Shown piece by piece: positions 23,825 to 34,878 of a stretch of 64,000 bases of DNA. The position numbers and the translations under genes were made by a program. Location: NCBI GenBank assembly GCA_035048485.1, contig CM068590.1:8297329-8361328 (forward strand), given 5' to 3'. The notes under the pieces are model-generated. The model was not told where the DNA came from and ran no database searches. It was given only the letters and a program-made list of their open reading frames with translations. Positions within the stretch are counted from its first letter, which is position 1; every line of letters begins with the position of its first letter. The DNA is from Pteria penguin. Taxonomy: Eukaryota; Mollusca; Bivalvia; Pterioida; Pteriidae.

Positions 23825-24080
23825 TAAAGAAACTGGACATTTACCATTGAAACTTCATTGAAAATCCAGTGTTTTAGCAGTTATCACTGAAATACCATTA
23901 GAATATCATTGTTTCACCTTGCAGTCTCAGTAAACCAGTTATTCTAAGACCATTGAAATTCAAGTTTTATTATAACTGTGATTTTAATGCCTCAATATTT
24001 CCATTGAAATACCATTATCTCAAATAACTGGACATTTAGTATAACAATTATACATTGCTATAGCATTTATTTTCGAAAGC
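23825..24080. repeat. Degenerate repeats of 'accattgaaat'
   Basis: The phrase 'accattgaaat' or close variants recurs at least six times with 'cagttat' or 'ccagt' between. A related stretch in inverse orientation lies at 30060-30380, also beside a 63-bp satellite. Confidence 0.55.
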
Positions 24081-25792
24081 AGTTTTTCTCAATTCAATGG
24101 TTGTACATACACAGTCTATAGGTATATTATATGTTCGGCGAATTGTTTCTGAACACAACAGAACTCAAGTTTGAAAAGGGATACAAATATACAGAAATCC
24201 GCAGGAAAAGAGTTACATGTATTTAAATGAACGGATGCATTGATTTAGTACGCCTATCTTGTAAACTCCCGTTATATAATGATTGTGTGATAATTGGAAC
24301 CCATCTACGATCTTCAAAATATTTCGATAAGGATCGTATTTCATCCGTGTTAACGAAGTGCCTATCGTTTAAACCAGAGACCTTCGAAGATACGGATTTA
24401 CTCTAATATGAAATACCGTACGTATCCGTCAAGCACCTATACATATATATGGTGCCGAAATGTACGGAAAATGCGATAACGGACCAGCGCTCACTTCGTC
24501 GATGTCAATTTTCAATTTTCAGGGGCACTGTGCTTAATTATGATAAAATCGTCGTTTACATTTAGTTTTCTTTCAAATCACTTTGAATAGGCTGTTTTGT
24601 AAAGGTCTCAAGCAAAAACACTACAATAACTTCCCCCCTCCCCTTTTCCCACCCCACACACCATAACTATCATTGCCATTTTTTCTCAGTTATTAATACA
24701 TTTTTAAACATAATACAGGGAAAAAATATTAACGCAATACATTCTGTGGTTTAATTTCCATAAAAAATATTATTTCTGTATCCACACTACAGTACGGCTT
24801 CAGTCCAGACAGATCAGTGAAATCAGATATCGTCCATTCCTGATAACGAACTGTATTATATAACACGTTTCGAGAATCATGGGAAAATGACCTTATTATA
24901 CAGCCTAGTATCATTTGAATATGAAGCAGCATCCGATCGAGCGCCATGATTCAATTTGAGAAAACGTCTTGTATATCGTTGTGCACGCGCTCTTGCATTT
25001 ACGTATTTGTAAAAGATAGTCAAACAATTGGCGAGCATATTTACAAGATGAAGTGACGATGATGGAATAATACAAAATAGAAAGACGGATTTGGTTGCAT
25101 ATATAGATGTACCATCGCTGACCTCGAAGGACATTCTTTTCACTAACGTACTGGTAAGTACTGATTTTTGTTTTGTTTTAAACTTTCAGTGTTCTTCTGC
25201 TCAGATGTTTTGTGTTAATTATTATTTGAAAACGTTGAATCTACATGGTTGGGCACTGTCTTTCTTTTAGAAAAAGAAACTAACAATGAGAGTGAAATGA
25301 TTGTTGCATTATTTAACTTGAAATTATTAAACTTTATGCTTACGAGTAATATAGGATTGTACTTCTGTAAAGTTGATAATCCTCATAATACCTCGTCGAA
25401 CCCATCACTTGTAAGTTATTGATATCAAAATTAAATGGCGCTCGACGGGACATTCTCTGTCGCTGAAGAGGCCGGCAAATATGATACGGGTTAATTAGAA
25501 GAGAATGAAGGTCAGTGATTATCGCAAGCTGACGGATGTGCGTACAAAATGTGCACCTGTTTACGTATCGGAACACACGGATGATTAATATAGTGTTAGA
25601 TGTAACTTGCACAGAATTTTTCAAGAAATGAAAACACTTAAAATACTTGTGTACGAGTCTGTCCGTACATGTACTTTGATATACTTTCATAATTGTCACG
25701 TTTTCTGCGATCTCGTGTGTTTGCAATTGGGGTTGTCTCATGTTAACAAGTAATTAGTAATAATGCATTATACCTTCGGTAGGAGCATAGTC
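24081..25792. other. Intergenic; possible 5' exon, nothing certain
   Basis: A good plus-strand donor 'ctg|gtaagt' lies near 25152, after sequence that could be an untranslated exon of the gene fragment at 26616. A minus-strand ORF of 133 codons (25340-25741) and two shorter ones near 24.7-25.1 kb have no domain I recognise and no clear splice context, so I do not call them genes. Confidence 0.35.
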
Positions 25793-25926
25793 AGGTGCGG
25801 ATCCAGAAATTTGGGTCGATGGGGAGGGGTGTTCATCCATATTTTTGCAACAATAACAAGAAAACAATTTTCGTCAAATCTTAGGGTCGGTCCAGACCCC
25901 CGGTGCATCCCTCTGGATCCGCGCAT
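25793..25926. mobile_element. MITE with 'tgcggatccag' inverted ends
   Basis: The left end 'aggtgcggatccag' and right end 'ctggatccgcgc' are inverted copies of each other. The interior is about 110 bp and is unrelated to the copy at 49008 apart from the ends. No ORF. Confidence 0.65.
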
Positions 25927-26615
25927 GACGGTGGTCGTGTGTAAGGTGGTCAGTAGAGAGTATGGCTCTTCCTTTTTTTTACCTCTTCTCACCCTGTCTC
26001 CCCATTCTTTTCCTTTTCCCATCTCTTACTCATCCCGTTCCTCTCCTAGACTACCCTGTCCACCCCATTGTACCTTTGTCCTGATAAACTTAAATTGGTA
26101 ATTCATTTTGTGATATTTATTTTTACAGATCTTTGCAACATGTCAGTGATCACCTGCCTCAAAACATTCATGGCAACTTTGCTTAATGGAATTGGAAACT
26201 ACAGACAGAAAGTGGTAAAGGATGTACCAAGATTTTAAAAGACGTACAGAATGAGAAAAAAGTGTGTACAGAAAAACTGTGTGAAATGCTTGAATGCATA
26301 AAACTGATACATGGAGAAGTGATTTAAACTAAAATTTATACATGGAAATGTGATTTAAACTATGTGATAAGCGTACAAAGGTGACATTTTTACAGAAAAA
26401 GTGACATGCACAGGAAGGAGACATGTATCCAAAAGTATTATGAAGACTTTGTGGGTCTTCATGCCATAATAAGTTACTTAATATTGTTGAGTGACAATCT
26501 GTGGATTAATCATATGGAATTCTGATTTGAAAATTTTTATCTTTTTCTGAATACTGATTTTTCTTAACGTTGGATTTATACAATTATATATGTATAATAC
26601 ATTTGTTTTACTTAG

Positions 26616-26811
26616 ATGGATAAGAAATGGGTTCGGGCTGTATGGAGGGAAAACGACAAGGAAATGGAGTTGGCTATACCAAGTGTATGGGTTGAAGATA
26701 AATATATAAGGTGGCCAAATGCATCAAATGCTAAAACTGCATTAAAAGAATGCAGAAAACCAAATGAAAAATGGCTTTCATTTGATCTTATTAAGATCAA
26801 ATATACATCAG
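26616..26811 (+). pseudogene. First coding exon of a transposon-associated protein, orphaned
   Basis: A strong acceptor 'tttgttttacttag' is followed by ATG, and 65 codons later comes the donor 'cag|gtaaag'. The protein starts 'MDKKWVRAVWRENDKEMELA' and continues with 'PSVWVEDKYIRWPNA' and 'KPNEKWLSFDLIKIKYTS'. The pattern 'W..V.W.e......vPs.Wv.....RWP.......P...W....ikik' resembles the N-terminus of animal proteins of the DUF4806 type that often sit near transposases; that assignment is from memory and tentative. No downstream exons are visible before the oppositely oriented transposase begins at 27039, so the gene is truncated. The frame stays open to 26954 only as intron read-through. Confidence 0.5.
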
Positions 26812-27038
26812 GTAAAGTCTATGGAAACACACAAATGTACAATATAAATGGAAAACTACTTAGCTTGTATTTGAAAACATATTTAAGCTTTCAACGAAGG
26901 TATGCACAGTTTTGGTGGAATAATAAATTTTGCTCTTTATTTCTTGAAATATAATATTTATCGATCTGAATTAATCAAAAGCATTCCAAATGTCATATCA
27001 CTTGTTTTAAGCCTAATTTTAAACCAGACTCGCAAACC

Positions 27039-28281
27039 TCATATATTTATCTTCAACCCATACACCCAGAGGCACTGTCTGTATTCTGTTGCTTTCCATC
27101 GATCCAGAACTTCGAGAGAGCGTGGTTGTCTTGCAAATTCACGAGGCAATTTTCCATTTAAAGCAACAAGTTTGTCGGATAATAATTCAATATGATGATG
27201 AGATAACTTGCACTCCCTTGGTCCTGATTTTAAAAACATTAAAATTCTTTTCATCACACCAAGACACACAAGATGCATGTAATCTAGAGGGAATGATTTT
27301 ACACAATCAATACCGATATCCACCAAAGGAGACCTCTTAATTTGATAGTAAGTGTAGTTCAATTGGTCAAAATCGTGTTTGTTTCTTTTCTCGGGCATAT
27401 TAGAATGGTCTGATAACTCAAAGACAACACGGCCACGCCAAACTCCTTTAAGAGTACATCTGTCACATCCATAATAAGCATTGTGTCCTTTCGTACATTT
27501 CAAAAAAGACCTAGCTGGTGCATCACAAATAAATGAATCAATAATGACAGAAAAATGTTTATCACTCAAATCAAAACCATCCTTAATTATATCTCCTAAT
27601 TCTTCAAGAAAGTCCTGTAAATACTCTTCTATGGAGTCTGGTTTCTTTGTTCCACAAAACAAAGCAACTAGAAATGGTTCAAAATTATCAACACCGATAG
27701 GATAGGCCAAAACTGTATGGAAGAAGACTTGAATAATGGTACACCATCGATGTTGAATGCGAGTTTAACTGAAGTTTGATTCTCAAAATAATTTGAATGC
27801 AATGACACTGTTTTCATAAGTCCTGATAACATTCCAAAATAATAATAATGGCCACCGCATTTTTGAGTTATATTAATATTTTGAGGTGTCTGAAGCAAAG
27901 TACGTGAATCCTTTGGGACTCTATGGCCTTGTTTCCTTAAAATCTGAAGCATATCGTTAATGCATGATCTTGTACATTTAAACTTGGTAGCCCACTCGGC
28001 AACTTGTGATGATAAACTTTGTTCCGGATTGCTATCATTTTCCTCATCACTTATACTTGTAACATCTGACATAGAGGAGTCACTGTCATAGTTCGCTTGT
28101 TCATCTGAGTAATATTGATCTTCCCCAGAGTCTGACTGCACATTTACATCAATTCCGGTGGGGTGGAATCTGAATGAACACTCTGATGTTCATCACTGCT
28201 GCTATTCCTGTCACTATTGCTTGACTGTGCCAGTGTATTTACAAATGTATTGTAACGTCTCCAATTTTTGAGATAGGCCAT
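27039..28281 (-). pseudogene. Frameshifted DDE-type transposase, CACTA/EnSpm-like
   Basis: The minus-strand frame starts at an ATG (28281) with 'MAYLKNWRRYNTFVNTLAQS'. It shifts frame near 28155, runs through an acidic stretch to 'FNIDGVPLFKSSSIQFWPI', shifts again near 27700, then continues 'NFEPFLVALFCGTKKPDS', 'ICDAPARSFLKCTKGH', 'GCDRCTLKGVW', 'FPLDYMHLVCLGVMKR' and 'WKATEYRQC' before a stop at 27039. These motifs match a large animal transposase family resembling the plant tnp2/Transposase_21 proteins of CACTA elements. The Cys/His cluster suggests a zinc-binding insert. The C-terminal part is missing. At least two frameshifts make it inactive. It converges on the exon at 26616-26811. 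Confidence 0.72.
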
Positions 28282-29576
28282 ATCTATTAAAATTAAAAAT
28301 AAACATGCTCATGCACGCCTATTCAAAATAATACATTATTATGTTAATGGTTATGCTGCCACACTTAATCGCTTTATTAATATTTACTTTAACCATGTAT
28401 CAAAATGTTTTAACATCACACTCCCCCACCATCATTTATATAATATCATACTATACCAAAAAAATTAATGAGTTTAAATGGAATAAATTGACTATCAGGT
28501 GAGCTATCCCCCCCCCCCCCCCCGCCCCAGGGCCCAACGCCTTTCAACCCATGATTTTCTAACAAGATGAAATTCAAATGAAACTTGTAAATATGCTGCA
28601 ATGTGTAATTCATTTCTTAATTTATTATTAGATTATTTTAGCTTTTGATGGATTGAGAATATTTCTTAACAATAACTATGATATTATTTTATCAAATTGA
28701 AATTATAACTCACAAACATACGTGTTGAATGTAAACCATAACTTTTCGGATGTTTCCGCCATTGTTTTTGTCGTCCGTACTCTGACGGAAAGACCCGAAT
28801 ATATTCGTATGAGTTATCGACGATATTAAAACGAATTTATAAACATTAAAACCTACATATTAAAAAAAAAAGAAGATGCATGGTGTATTCTTAGCTTATT
28901 TAATGTATCAATGTTCTTTTTTCCACCTTTGAAAGGTTTATTGACATGATAAACTATCACGCACTGCTTAAGAATGTGACGATTGCATAAAAATTCTTAG
29001 GCAAGAATTCTAAGCGTGCTAATTAAATATAGTATTGTAAAAACATGCATCGTAGAAATGAATAACTTACCTTAGTAAATTCCAAAAACGATCTTTATTG
29101 CTGAATAATATGTAGTGTTATTGTGTAATAATCCAAGACTCTTACTGACAATATTTGTAAATCGATACGTTTGAATTAAAATGGCGTATTCAGAAATAGC
29201 TTGGTCGATTCTACCGGACACTGCTTCTTTGTTTCTATTCGCGCCAGTAATTTGATACTGACCATCACGCCTCTTAATTAAGCCGTGCGGAGATAAGGAG
29301 TGGACGATCTATTATATACATTGCATGTAAATTGCCTATTGCTGGCCTAGATCAAAACGCCCCGCGCGCGGAGTTCTTTTGATAAGCAATCTGTTTTCTT
29401 ACTAGTAAATTCAGTCATTTTATTTTACTTAATTAATCCTGTTTATAACTTCAATACAATTATAATGTCCGGGGGTGGGTGGGGTTATACAAAAAGGAAA
29501 ATAATTTTTCGTTTGTTAATTAAAATGAAGATATTTCGCCATAAATTACAAGAGTGATTTAGAATTTGATCCTTAC
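28282..29576. other. Upstream flank of the transposase remnant
   Basis: AT-rich, with a poly-C run at about 28508-28526 and a short GC-rich patch 'ccccgcgcgcgg' near 29360. I looked for terminal inverted repeats of the transposon here and in 24.4-26.6 kb and found none I could support. Confidence 0.4.
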
Positions 29577-29850
29577 TTAACTTTAACATTAGAACAACAT
29601 AAGAAATGTTGACCAATACATATTTATATGTATTGGTTGAAATCCCTGACATAACTTCAACGTTAGAACGACGTCAGAAATTCGACCAATAATGTATTGG
29701 TCGAATGTCTGACGTCGTTCTAACGTTGAAGTTATGTCAGGATTACAACGTCTTATTTTTCAACGTTGTGCAACGTTGAATTTTGGTTGTTCAACGTCGT
29801 CAACCTAAATCAACGTATTTTCAACGTTGAATCAACGTCGTATGCCTGCT
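29577..29850. mobile_element. Long palindromic foldback element rich in 'caacgtt'
   Basis: 29644-29741 is a hairpin with arms of about 47 bp: 'cctgacataacttcaacgtt' 'agaacgacgtcag' 'ttcgaccaata' is inverted immediately as 'tattggtcgaatgtctgac' to 'gttatgtcagg', with only a few bases of loop. A second, diverged hairpin of the same kind precedes it at about 29577-29643. After it come repeated 'caacgttg' motifs ending at 'gtatgcctgctggga'. No ORF. Confidence 0.8.
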
Positions 29851-30059
29851 GGGAAGGTAAGTTACTGAACATTTAAATATGAGAACTTTCAATGGATATA
29901 CCTGTTCATTTTCATTTAGTAGGCTATACATTATCTGTTGGCAAGATGATCTTTGTATATCTAATTAAAGTTTAATATCAGTTCTTTGATAATTAACATA
30001 GTGGCATTACATGTGAAGAACATAATAAAACTTCTGTTTCTGTAAGTCATTGTATTTTT

Positions 30060-30380
30060 TTTCCTTTTGTGGAATAACTGGGAAAGTAATGGTATTTCAA
30101 TGGTTTTCTGAAAGCTGTATTTCAACATTGATTTTTCAGTTAAATGTGACGTCATTTAACTGGTTCTACCTAATTTAAATAATTCGCCGATTTCAATGGT
30201 ATTTCAATGGACTTTGAATGGTATTGCAATGGGTTTTTACAGAAAACTGGAAAATCAATGGTTTTTACACATACATTTTACATTACCAGTTTGCATCTAA
30301 TTAGTAGAACTGTAAAAGTAATGGGATTTCAATGGAAAGAATATAACTGTAAAAGCAATGGAAGTTCAATGGCATTCTTT
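30060..30380. repeat. Degenerate 'atttcaatgg' repeats
   Basis: 'atttcaatgg' or close variants recur about eight times with 'aactg.aaaa' between. This is the inverse of the motif at 23825-24080. Confidence 0.55.
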
Positions 30381-30384
30381 TTAG

Positions 30385-30569
30385 CGCTAGCTAGCTCAGT
30401 AGGTTACAAGCCAAGCACCTTATCTACTAAGACAGAATACCAGTGTGCTCAGTGCTGGGATCTAGGTTACGAGCCAAGCACCTTATCCACTAAGACAGAA
30501 TACCAGTGTGGTCAGGGCTGGGATCTAGGTTACGAGCCAAGCACCTTATCCACCAAGACAGAATACCAG
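30385..30569. repeat. 63-bp SINE-head satellite, left part
   Basis: Three units, the first with the variant 'cagtaggttacaagccaagc' and 'ttatctactaag'. The order of variants matches 22226-22405 of the first array. The array is cut at 30569 by the LTR element and resumes at 34879. Confidence 0.9.
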
Positions 30570-31182
30570 TATCACGCAGGTTTTGTGTGCCTGGCGATAA
30601 CCTTGAGGGGGTTTCTGTGATTTCTGCAAAGATGACCAATAGAGCAGATAAGTTTTGCGTCTTTATTGTTGGAATCCCAGCGAACAAGTGACGCGCTAGA
30701 GATTCGAGCAGACGCGGGTTGGTCACGTTAGGGGCCGAACACGGGGAATAATTACATAATTGAATTAGTTTTAAACGATTACCCCTAAGGTGGCCTCACA
30801 GAAAAAGATAAGCAAAAGCGTGGGTATAACAATGTACCCTTAATCGGATTATCTGACATTAATTGATCTTCCGACTTATCAAGGAAGTTAATTATTTGAA
30901 GGTGTTGACAAACCCCAATAAAAGTGTCTGAAAGATTTCTTACTCGATTTACTCAAAGGACTTGGGGTTAAAACGTTTACACTAGGTCTTAAGGCAATTT
31001 GGATAACAGAGTAAATAAACTGTAATTGTATAATTTATAGCCAAAATAAGGAATAAAAAATCTTATAAGAGATTTTGAATGTAAAACTTGATAAATTTCA
31101 AAAATGGAGAAATGTTTCTAAAGATAATGTAAATAAATGAAAAATATGAATAATATCAGAAGATCACTTTGGCCTGATGATA
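30570..31182 (-). repeat. 3' LTR
   Basis: 613 bp, starting 'tatcacgcaggttttgtgtg' and ending 'ggcctgatgata' on the plus strand. I see no difference from 34266-34878. Confidence 0.92.
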
Positions 31183-31561
31183 ATTCCTTCATGGGTTGGG
31201 AAATCACTGTCCCCAGTGATAAAATTCTAATATATCTATAGGAACTGACAATTATACCGGCAAAATTACTTGTAATACAATAATTGTTTAAACAAAAATA
31301 ACGGATTGGAACATGAAGAAACAAAATTTAGTAGAAGTGATAAGATAACCCAAAAATCTATGTACATGATATGACATAAGTTTTGAAAAAAATGACATTG
31401 ATATACAATACAACTGAAAATACAAAGAGAATGGTTGAGAACATTGATATGTACAATATATAAAGACAATGTTGAAGATAAACTTTAAGATATATACATG
31501 ATGTCGACATAATATGTAAAAATGCTATAATGTAATAACACAAAAAATAGAATAATGACAT

Positions 31562-31757
31562 CTACGGCGATGTAGGGTATTACATCTATGACGATGTGGG
31601 GAGTGACATCTATGACGATGTGGGGTATTACATCTATGACGATGTGGGGTGTGACATCTATGACGATGTGGGATACGACATCTAAGACGATGTGGGGTAT
31701 GACATCTATGACGATGTGGGGTACGACAACTAAGACGATGTGGGGTATGGCATCGAT
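31562..31757. repeat. 24-bp minisatellite within the LTR element, about 8 copies
   Basis: The unit is 'acatctatgacgatgtgggg' plus four variable bases, period 24 bp. In element orientation it lies in the 3' untranslated part, between the env-like stop and the LTR. Minus-strand ORFs through it (about 31485-31877) are repeat artefacts. Looser repeats with 'aaaataaatcaa' follow to about 32060. Confidence 0.88.
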
Positions 31758-32215
31758 GGTGATGCAAAAACAAAAATAAATCAAGTCAGTATCACAAATG
31801 AATACATGAACTGAGGTATGGTAAATGATTACCATTGAAATAAAAATAAATCGAGCTAGAATCACAAATGGATACATAGCTGACAGGGGGAAGGGGGGGG
31901 ATGAAGAGACATCATGAACAAATGATGCTAAAAATAAAAATAAATCAAGCTGACATCAAAACAATGATGTACAAGCTGATCAAAGAAAACTCATATCAAT
32001 GTCAATAATACAAATAAATCAGTTAACATCATGAACATGATGTTAATAACTGCAGACATTAATAGAATGGAAAATATGATAAAACAATGGCAGGATATGT
32101 ACTCAATGGGAAAATAATGTATTTTTAGACAATACACCAATATGAAAAATTTGGTTTTAAAAACTAAATATACACACTCACACCTTTCATACCGTCATGG
32201 TGTACTAGACGTTTC

Positions 32216-33862
32216 CTACTGAATTAATTTAAAATACTTATGATGGGATAATAGAAAATAAGCAGTATAGGGTTGTCTTAACAGTCTCCTTAGCCTATAA
32301 GCCTTCAGTGCTGAAATGTGTATTGTGCTTGGTACATTGAGATGTTTGTGTGTGTGTATGTTTTCTATTGTAAAACCAGGTGTTTCGAATGTAAGTGTTG
32401 CCCAAAATATGTATGACCTGTTGATATTGATGTTGTAAATATCATGTGGAGGTTGAATTGTCCAGTTTTCTGGGCAAAGGGGTAGGTTAGCTAATTTGAT
32501 GAGAATACAATCTGTTCCTGTTGTGAGTTCAATGTGCAGTGTTGTTTTGTGTGTTTGTTTGAATTTGTTCCACAGTCTGTATGCCAAGAAACATATAAGT
32601 GAAGTAGTAATAACAGATAGTACTATATAAGGTAGAGGGGTTGAGAAGGAGGTGTAAATGTTTTCAAATATAGTAACATCCTTGTCAAATTTTGGTGCGA
32701 AGGTATAAAGTTTGGATAGATCTGGATGAGGGGTAGGTAAAGTATGAGATGGTTTAGTAAGGTGAGTTAGAGTGATAATGGTTGTTAGTTTGCGGATTTT
32801 GAGGAAAGACCAAACACAATAAAGCAAACACAGAAAAGTAAGTGCTGATGCAATCAAAGCTAAAGTACCATTAGTATCTGGAAATGTATTAGAAGGGAGG
32901 TCAACTTGACCTGCAAGCATTGACTCTGCAAGAGATTTGAACACTGTTTCATCTTTCTTGGCAAGCTTAGCCATTTTCTTAAGGCTCAGGTGATGCTGTT
33001 TGTCTGCTGCAAGGTATTGTGAGAAGGAATGATTGAAGATTTTGAAGTTAGGAGTTTTAAGATTAAGAAATTCCTGAAATGTAGTGTCACCAAGTATGTT
33101 ATGGTGAAAGGAGGGATCAAAGAATTCCTGAATAAGCGCCAAATTGACAGGATGGAGTACTGCAACAGAATTTGAAATATTTTTGCAAGAACCAATTTTA
33201 GGTGGTAAGAATAAATCTCCAGAGGTCAAGGAACACAAACATGGTATCTGCATTACACAAAACTTACAACCCTTGATTATCCTTTGGCCAGAAGGACAAT
33301 CCAAAGCGACCATATCTGTCTGATACATGAGTGTGTTCAGGGGAGATAATTCAATAATAGCAGGTTTTATTTCATCTGTAACAAAGCGAAAATCACATAA
33401 TTTGTGAACCATTTCCTTGTTGTTGTAAAACACGGATGACGTGCATGTGGGAGAAGCTGATGAAGTAAGAGAGAGATGAGAAGAGCAATATTTTGAGTAT
33501 GAACCTGTGCATTTAGATAGTTGGGTAGGGGTTATGGTTGTAAAGTGTTGATTGTCATGTGTATGTAAGAAATAGGTAGGAATATCCATGAGTTTTGTTG
33601 CATGTGCTGATGAGGAATTCACAGGGACTGGAAATGAATAGGCGTTGTACATCAAAAGAGGTTGTTGAAATGGTGAGATAGGAATTTTCAATGTCAGATA
33701 GAGAGAGGAATGATGTCTAGAGTATAGGAAATCACCAAAAGAGTAGTAATGAAGGGGGTCTTTGTGAATAATATGGAATTTAGGGTACTTTCTGTCAATA
33801 ATGCTCTGGACTTGTTGGAGTGAATGTTTAATAGCATGAGGTGTAATGAGGAAAGGTGACAA
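32216..33862 (-). CDS. Env-like membrane glycoprotein of the LTR element
   Basis: 548 codons are open from the indicated start, which is a TTG and not an ATG; the frame stays open further upstream to at least about 33955. The true start is therefore unknown and may lie across a splice. The N-terminal 330 residues look like an ectodomain: ten or more cysteines between residues 118 and 226, and Asn-linked glycosylation motifs such as NSS near 82. A hydrophobic segment at about 333-355 is the likely transmembrane anchor. A second lies at about 409-428. The tail is rich in basic and aromatic residues. The layout fits Env-like proteins of metavirid/BEL-type invertebrate retroelements. It has no internal stop, so it may still be expressible. 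Family assignment is by architecture only. Confidence 0.68.
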   Translation of the reverse strand: MSPFLITPHAIKHSLQQVQSIIDRKYPKFHIIHKDPLHYYSFGDFLYSRHHSSLYLTLKIPISPFQQPLLMYNAYSFPVPVNSSSAHATKLMDIPTYFLHTHDNQHFTTITPTQLSKCTGSYSKYCSSHLSLTSSASPTCTSSVFYNNKEMVHKLCDFRFVTDEIKPAIIELSPLNTLMYQTDMVALDCPSGQRIIKGCKFCVMQIPCLCSLTSGDLFLPPKIGSCKNISNSVAVLHPVNLALIQEFFDPSFHHNILGDTTFQEFLNLKTPNFKIFNHSFSQYLAADKQHHLSLKKMAKLAKKDETVFKSLAESMLAGQVDLPSNTFPDTNGTLALIASALTFLCLLYCVWSFLKIRKLTTIITLTHLTKPSHTLPTPHPDLSKLYTFAPKFDKDVTIFENIYTSFSTPLPYIVLSVITTSLICFLAYRLWNKFKQTHKTTLHIELTTGTDCILIKLANLPLCPENWTIQPPHDIYNININRSYIFWATLTFETPGFTIENIHTHKHLNVPSTIHISALKAYRLRRLLRQPYTAYFLLSHHKYFKLIQ

Positions 33863-33903
33863 TTTACCTTTAACGAGATCATGTATACTTATTTTAAGAT
33901 GTT

Positions 33904-34422
33904 CTAAATTGAGTTGTAATTCCGTAGAAGCATTTGTTGTTTCACCGGTTGAATGTGATTATTTTGTAAAATATTACAGAGTTGCTGTAACACAATGTCA
34001 GATTGGCTGACAGCACTATTACTATAAATAACTTGCTGTGAATGTGATGGACCAGCTTGGGGTAATGGCATATCTTGTATTTCTGTTGGTCCTGTTAAAG
34101 CTGTTTGTTGTTCAGTTTGACTTGTGGCTGTGAATGTCTCCTGGGATGAAGACCCAGTACTTGCACTAGGCTGCTCCATTTCTTGAACTTGAGATGATGA
34201 TGATCTGAGATAATAATTTGTTGGCCTAGTCTTCATGAGATCCACCTCTTTTTCTTCCACCAACTTATCACGCAGGTTTTGTGTGCCTGGCGATAACCTT
34301 GAGGGGGTTTCTGTGATTTCTGCAAAGATGACCAATAGAGCAGATAAGTTTTGCGTCTTTATTGTTGGAATCCCAGCGAACAAGTGACGCGCTAGAGATT
34401 CGAGCAGACGCGGGTTGGTCAC
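33904..34422 (-). CDS. Short Gag-leader-like ORF of the LTR element
   Basis: The frame opens inside the 5' LTR, crosses the LTR boundary and ends at 33904. A likelier initiator is the internal ATG giving 'MKTRPTNYYLRSSSSQ', just inside the element. The remainder is low-complexity, rich in Ser, Thr, Gln and Pro, with no capsid or zinc-knuckle motif. It ends just upstream of the env-like frame and in a different frame (+1 relative). It could be a remnant of the Gag N-terminus or a leader exon spliced to env. Function is not established. Confidence 0.45.
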   Translation of the reverse strand: MTNPRLLESLARHLFAGIPTIKTQNLSALLVIFAEITETPSRLSPGTQNLRDKLVEEKEVDLMKTRPTNYYLRSSSSQVQEMEQPSASTGSSSQETFTATSQTEQQTALTGPTEIQDMPLPQAGPSHSQQVIYSNSAVSQSDIVLQQLCNILQNNHIQPVKQQMLLRNYNSI

Positions 34423-34878
34423 GTTAGGGGCCGAACACGGGGAATAATTACATAATTGAATTAGTTTTAAACGATTACCCCTAAGGTGGCCTCACAGAAA
34501 AAGATAAGCAAAAGCGTGGGTATAACAATGTACCCTTAATCGGATTATCTGACATTAATTGATCTTCCGACTTATCAAGGAAGTTAATTATTTGAAGGTG
34601 TTGACAAACCCCAATAAAAGTGTCTGAAAGATTTCTTACTCGATTTACTCAAAGGACTTGGGGTTAAAACGTTTACACTAGGTCTTAAGGCAATTTGGAT
34701 AACAGAGTAAATAAACTGTAATTGTATAATTTATAGCCAAAATAAGGAATAAAAAATCTTATAAGAGATTTTGAATGTAAAACTTGATAAATTTCAAAAA
34801 TGGAGAAATGTTTCTAAAGATAATGTAAATAAATGAAAAATATGAATAATATCAGAAGATCACTTTGGCCTGATGATA
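34266..34878 (-). repeat. 5' LTR
   Basis: 613 bp, the same as 30570-31182. A primer-binding site should lie just inside, below 34266; the minus-strand sequence there, 'agttggtggaagaaaaagag', contains TGG but I cannot match it to a tRNA with confidence. Confidence 0.92.

Larger units (their letters stand above)
30570..34878 (-). mobile_element. LTR retroelement with env-like ORF and no pol
   Basis: Two direct repeats of 613 bp bound a 3083-bp interior, and 'ccag' is duplicated on both sides (30566-30569 and 34879-34882). Joining the flanks in thought restores a regular 63-bp satellite unit, which confirms the insertion boundaries. The LTR edges are 'tatca...tgata'. Orientation is minus, because both internal ORFs are minus. 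Reverse transcriptase, RNase H, integrase and protease motifs are all absent, and the interior is too short for gag-pol. The two LTRs look identical base for base, so insertion was recent, and the enzymes must have come from elsewhere. Confidence 0.9.

Noticed and set aside
25340..25741. 133-codon minus ORF as a gene
   Set aside because: No recognisable domain, no splice support and ordinary composition for random ORFs in AT-rich DNA; left as possible only.
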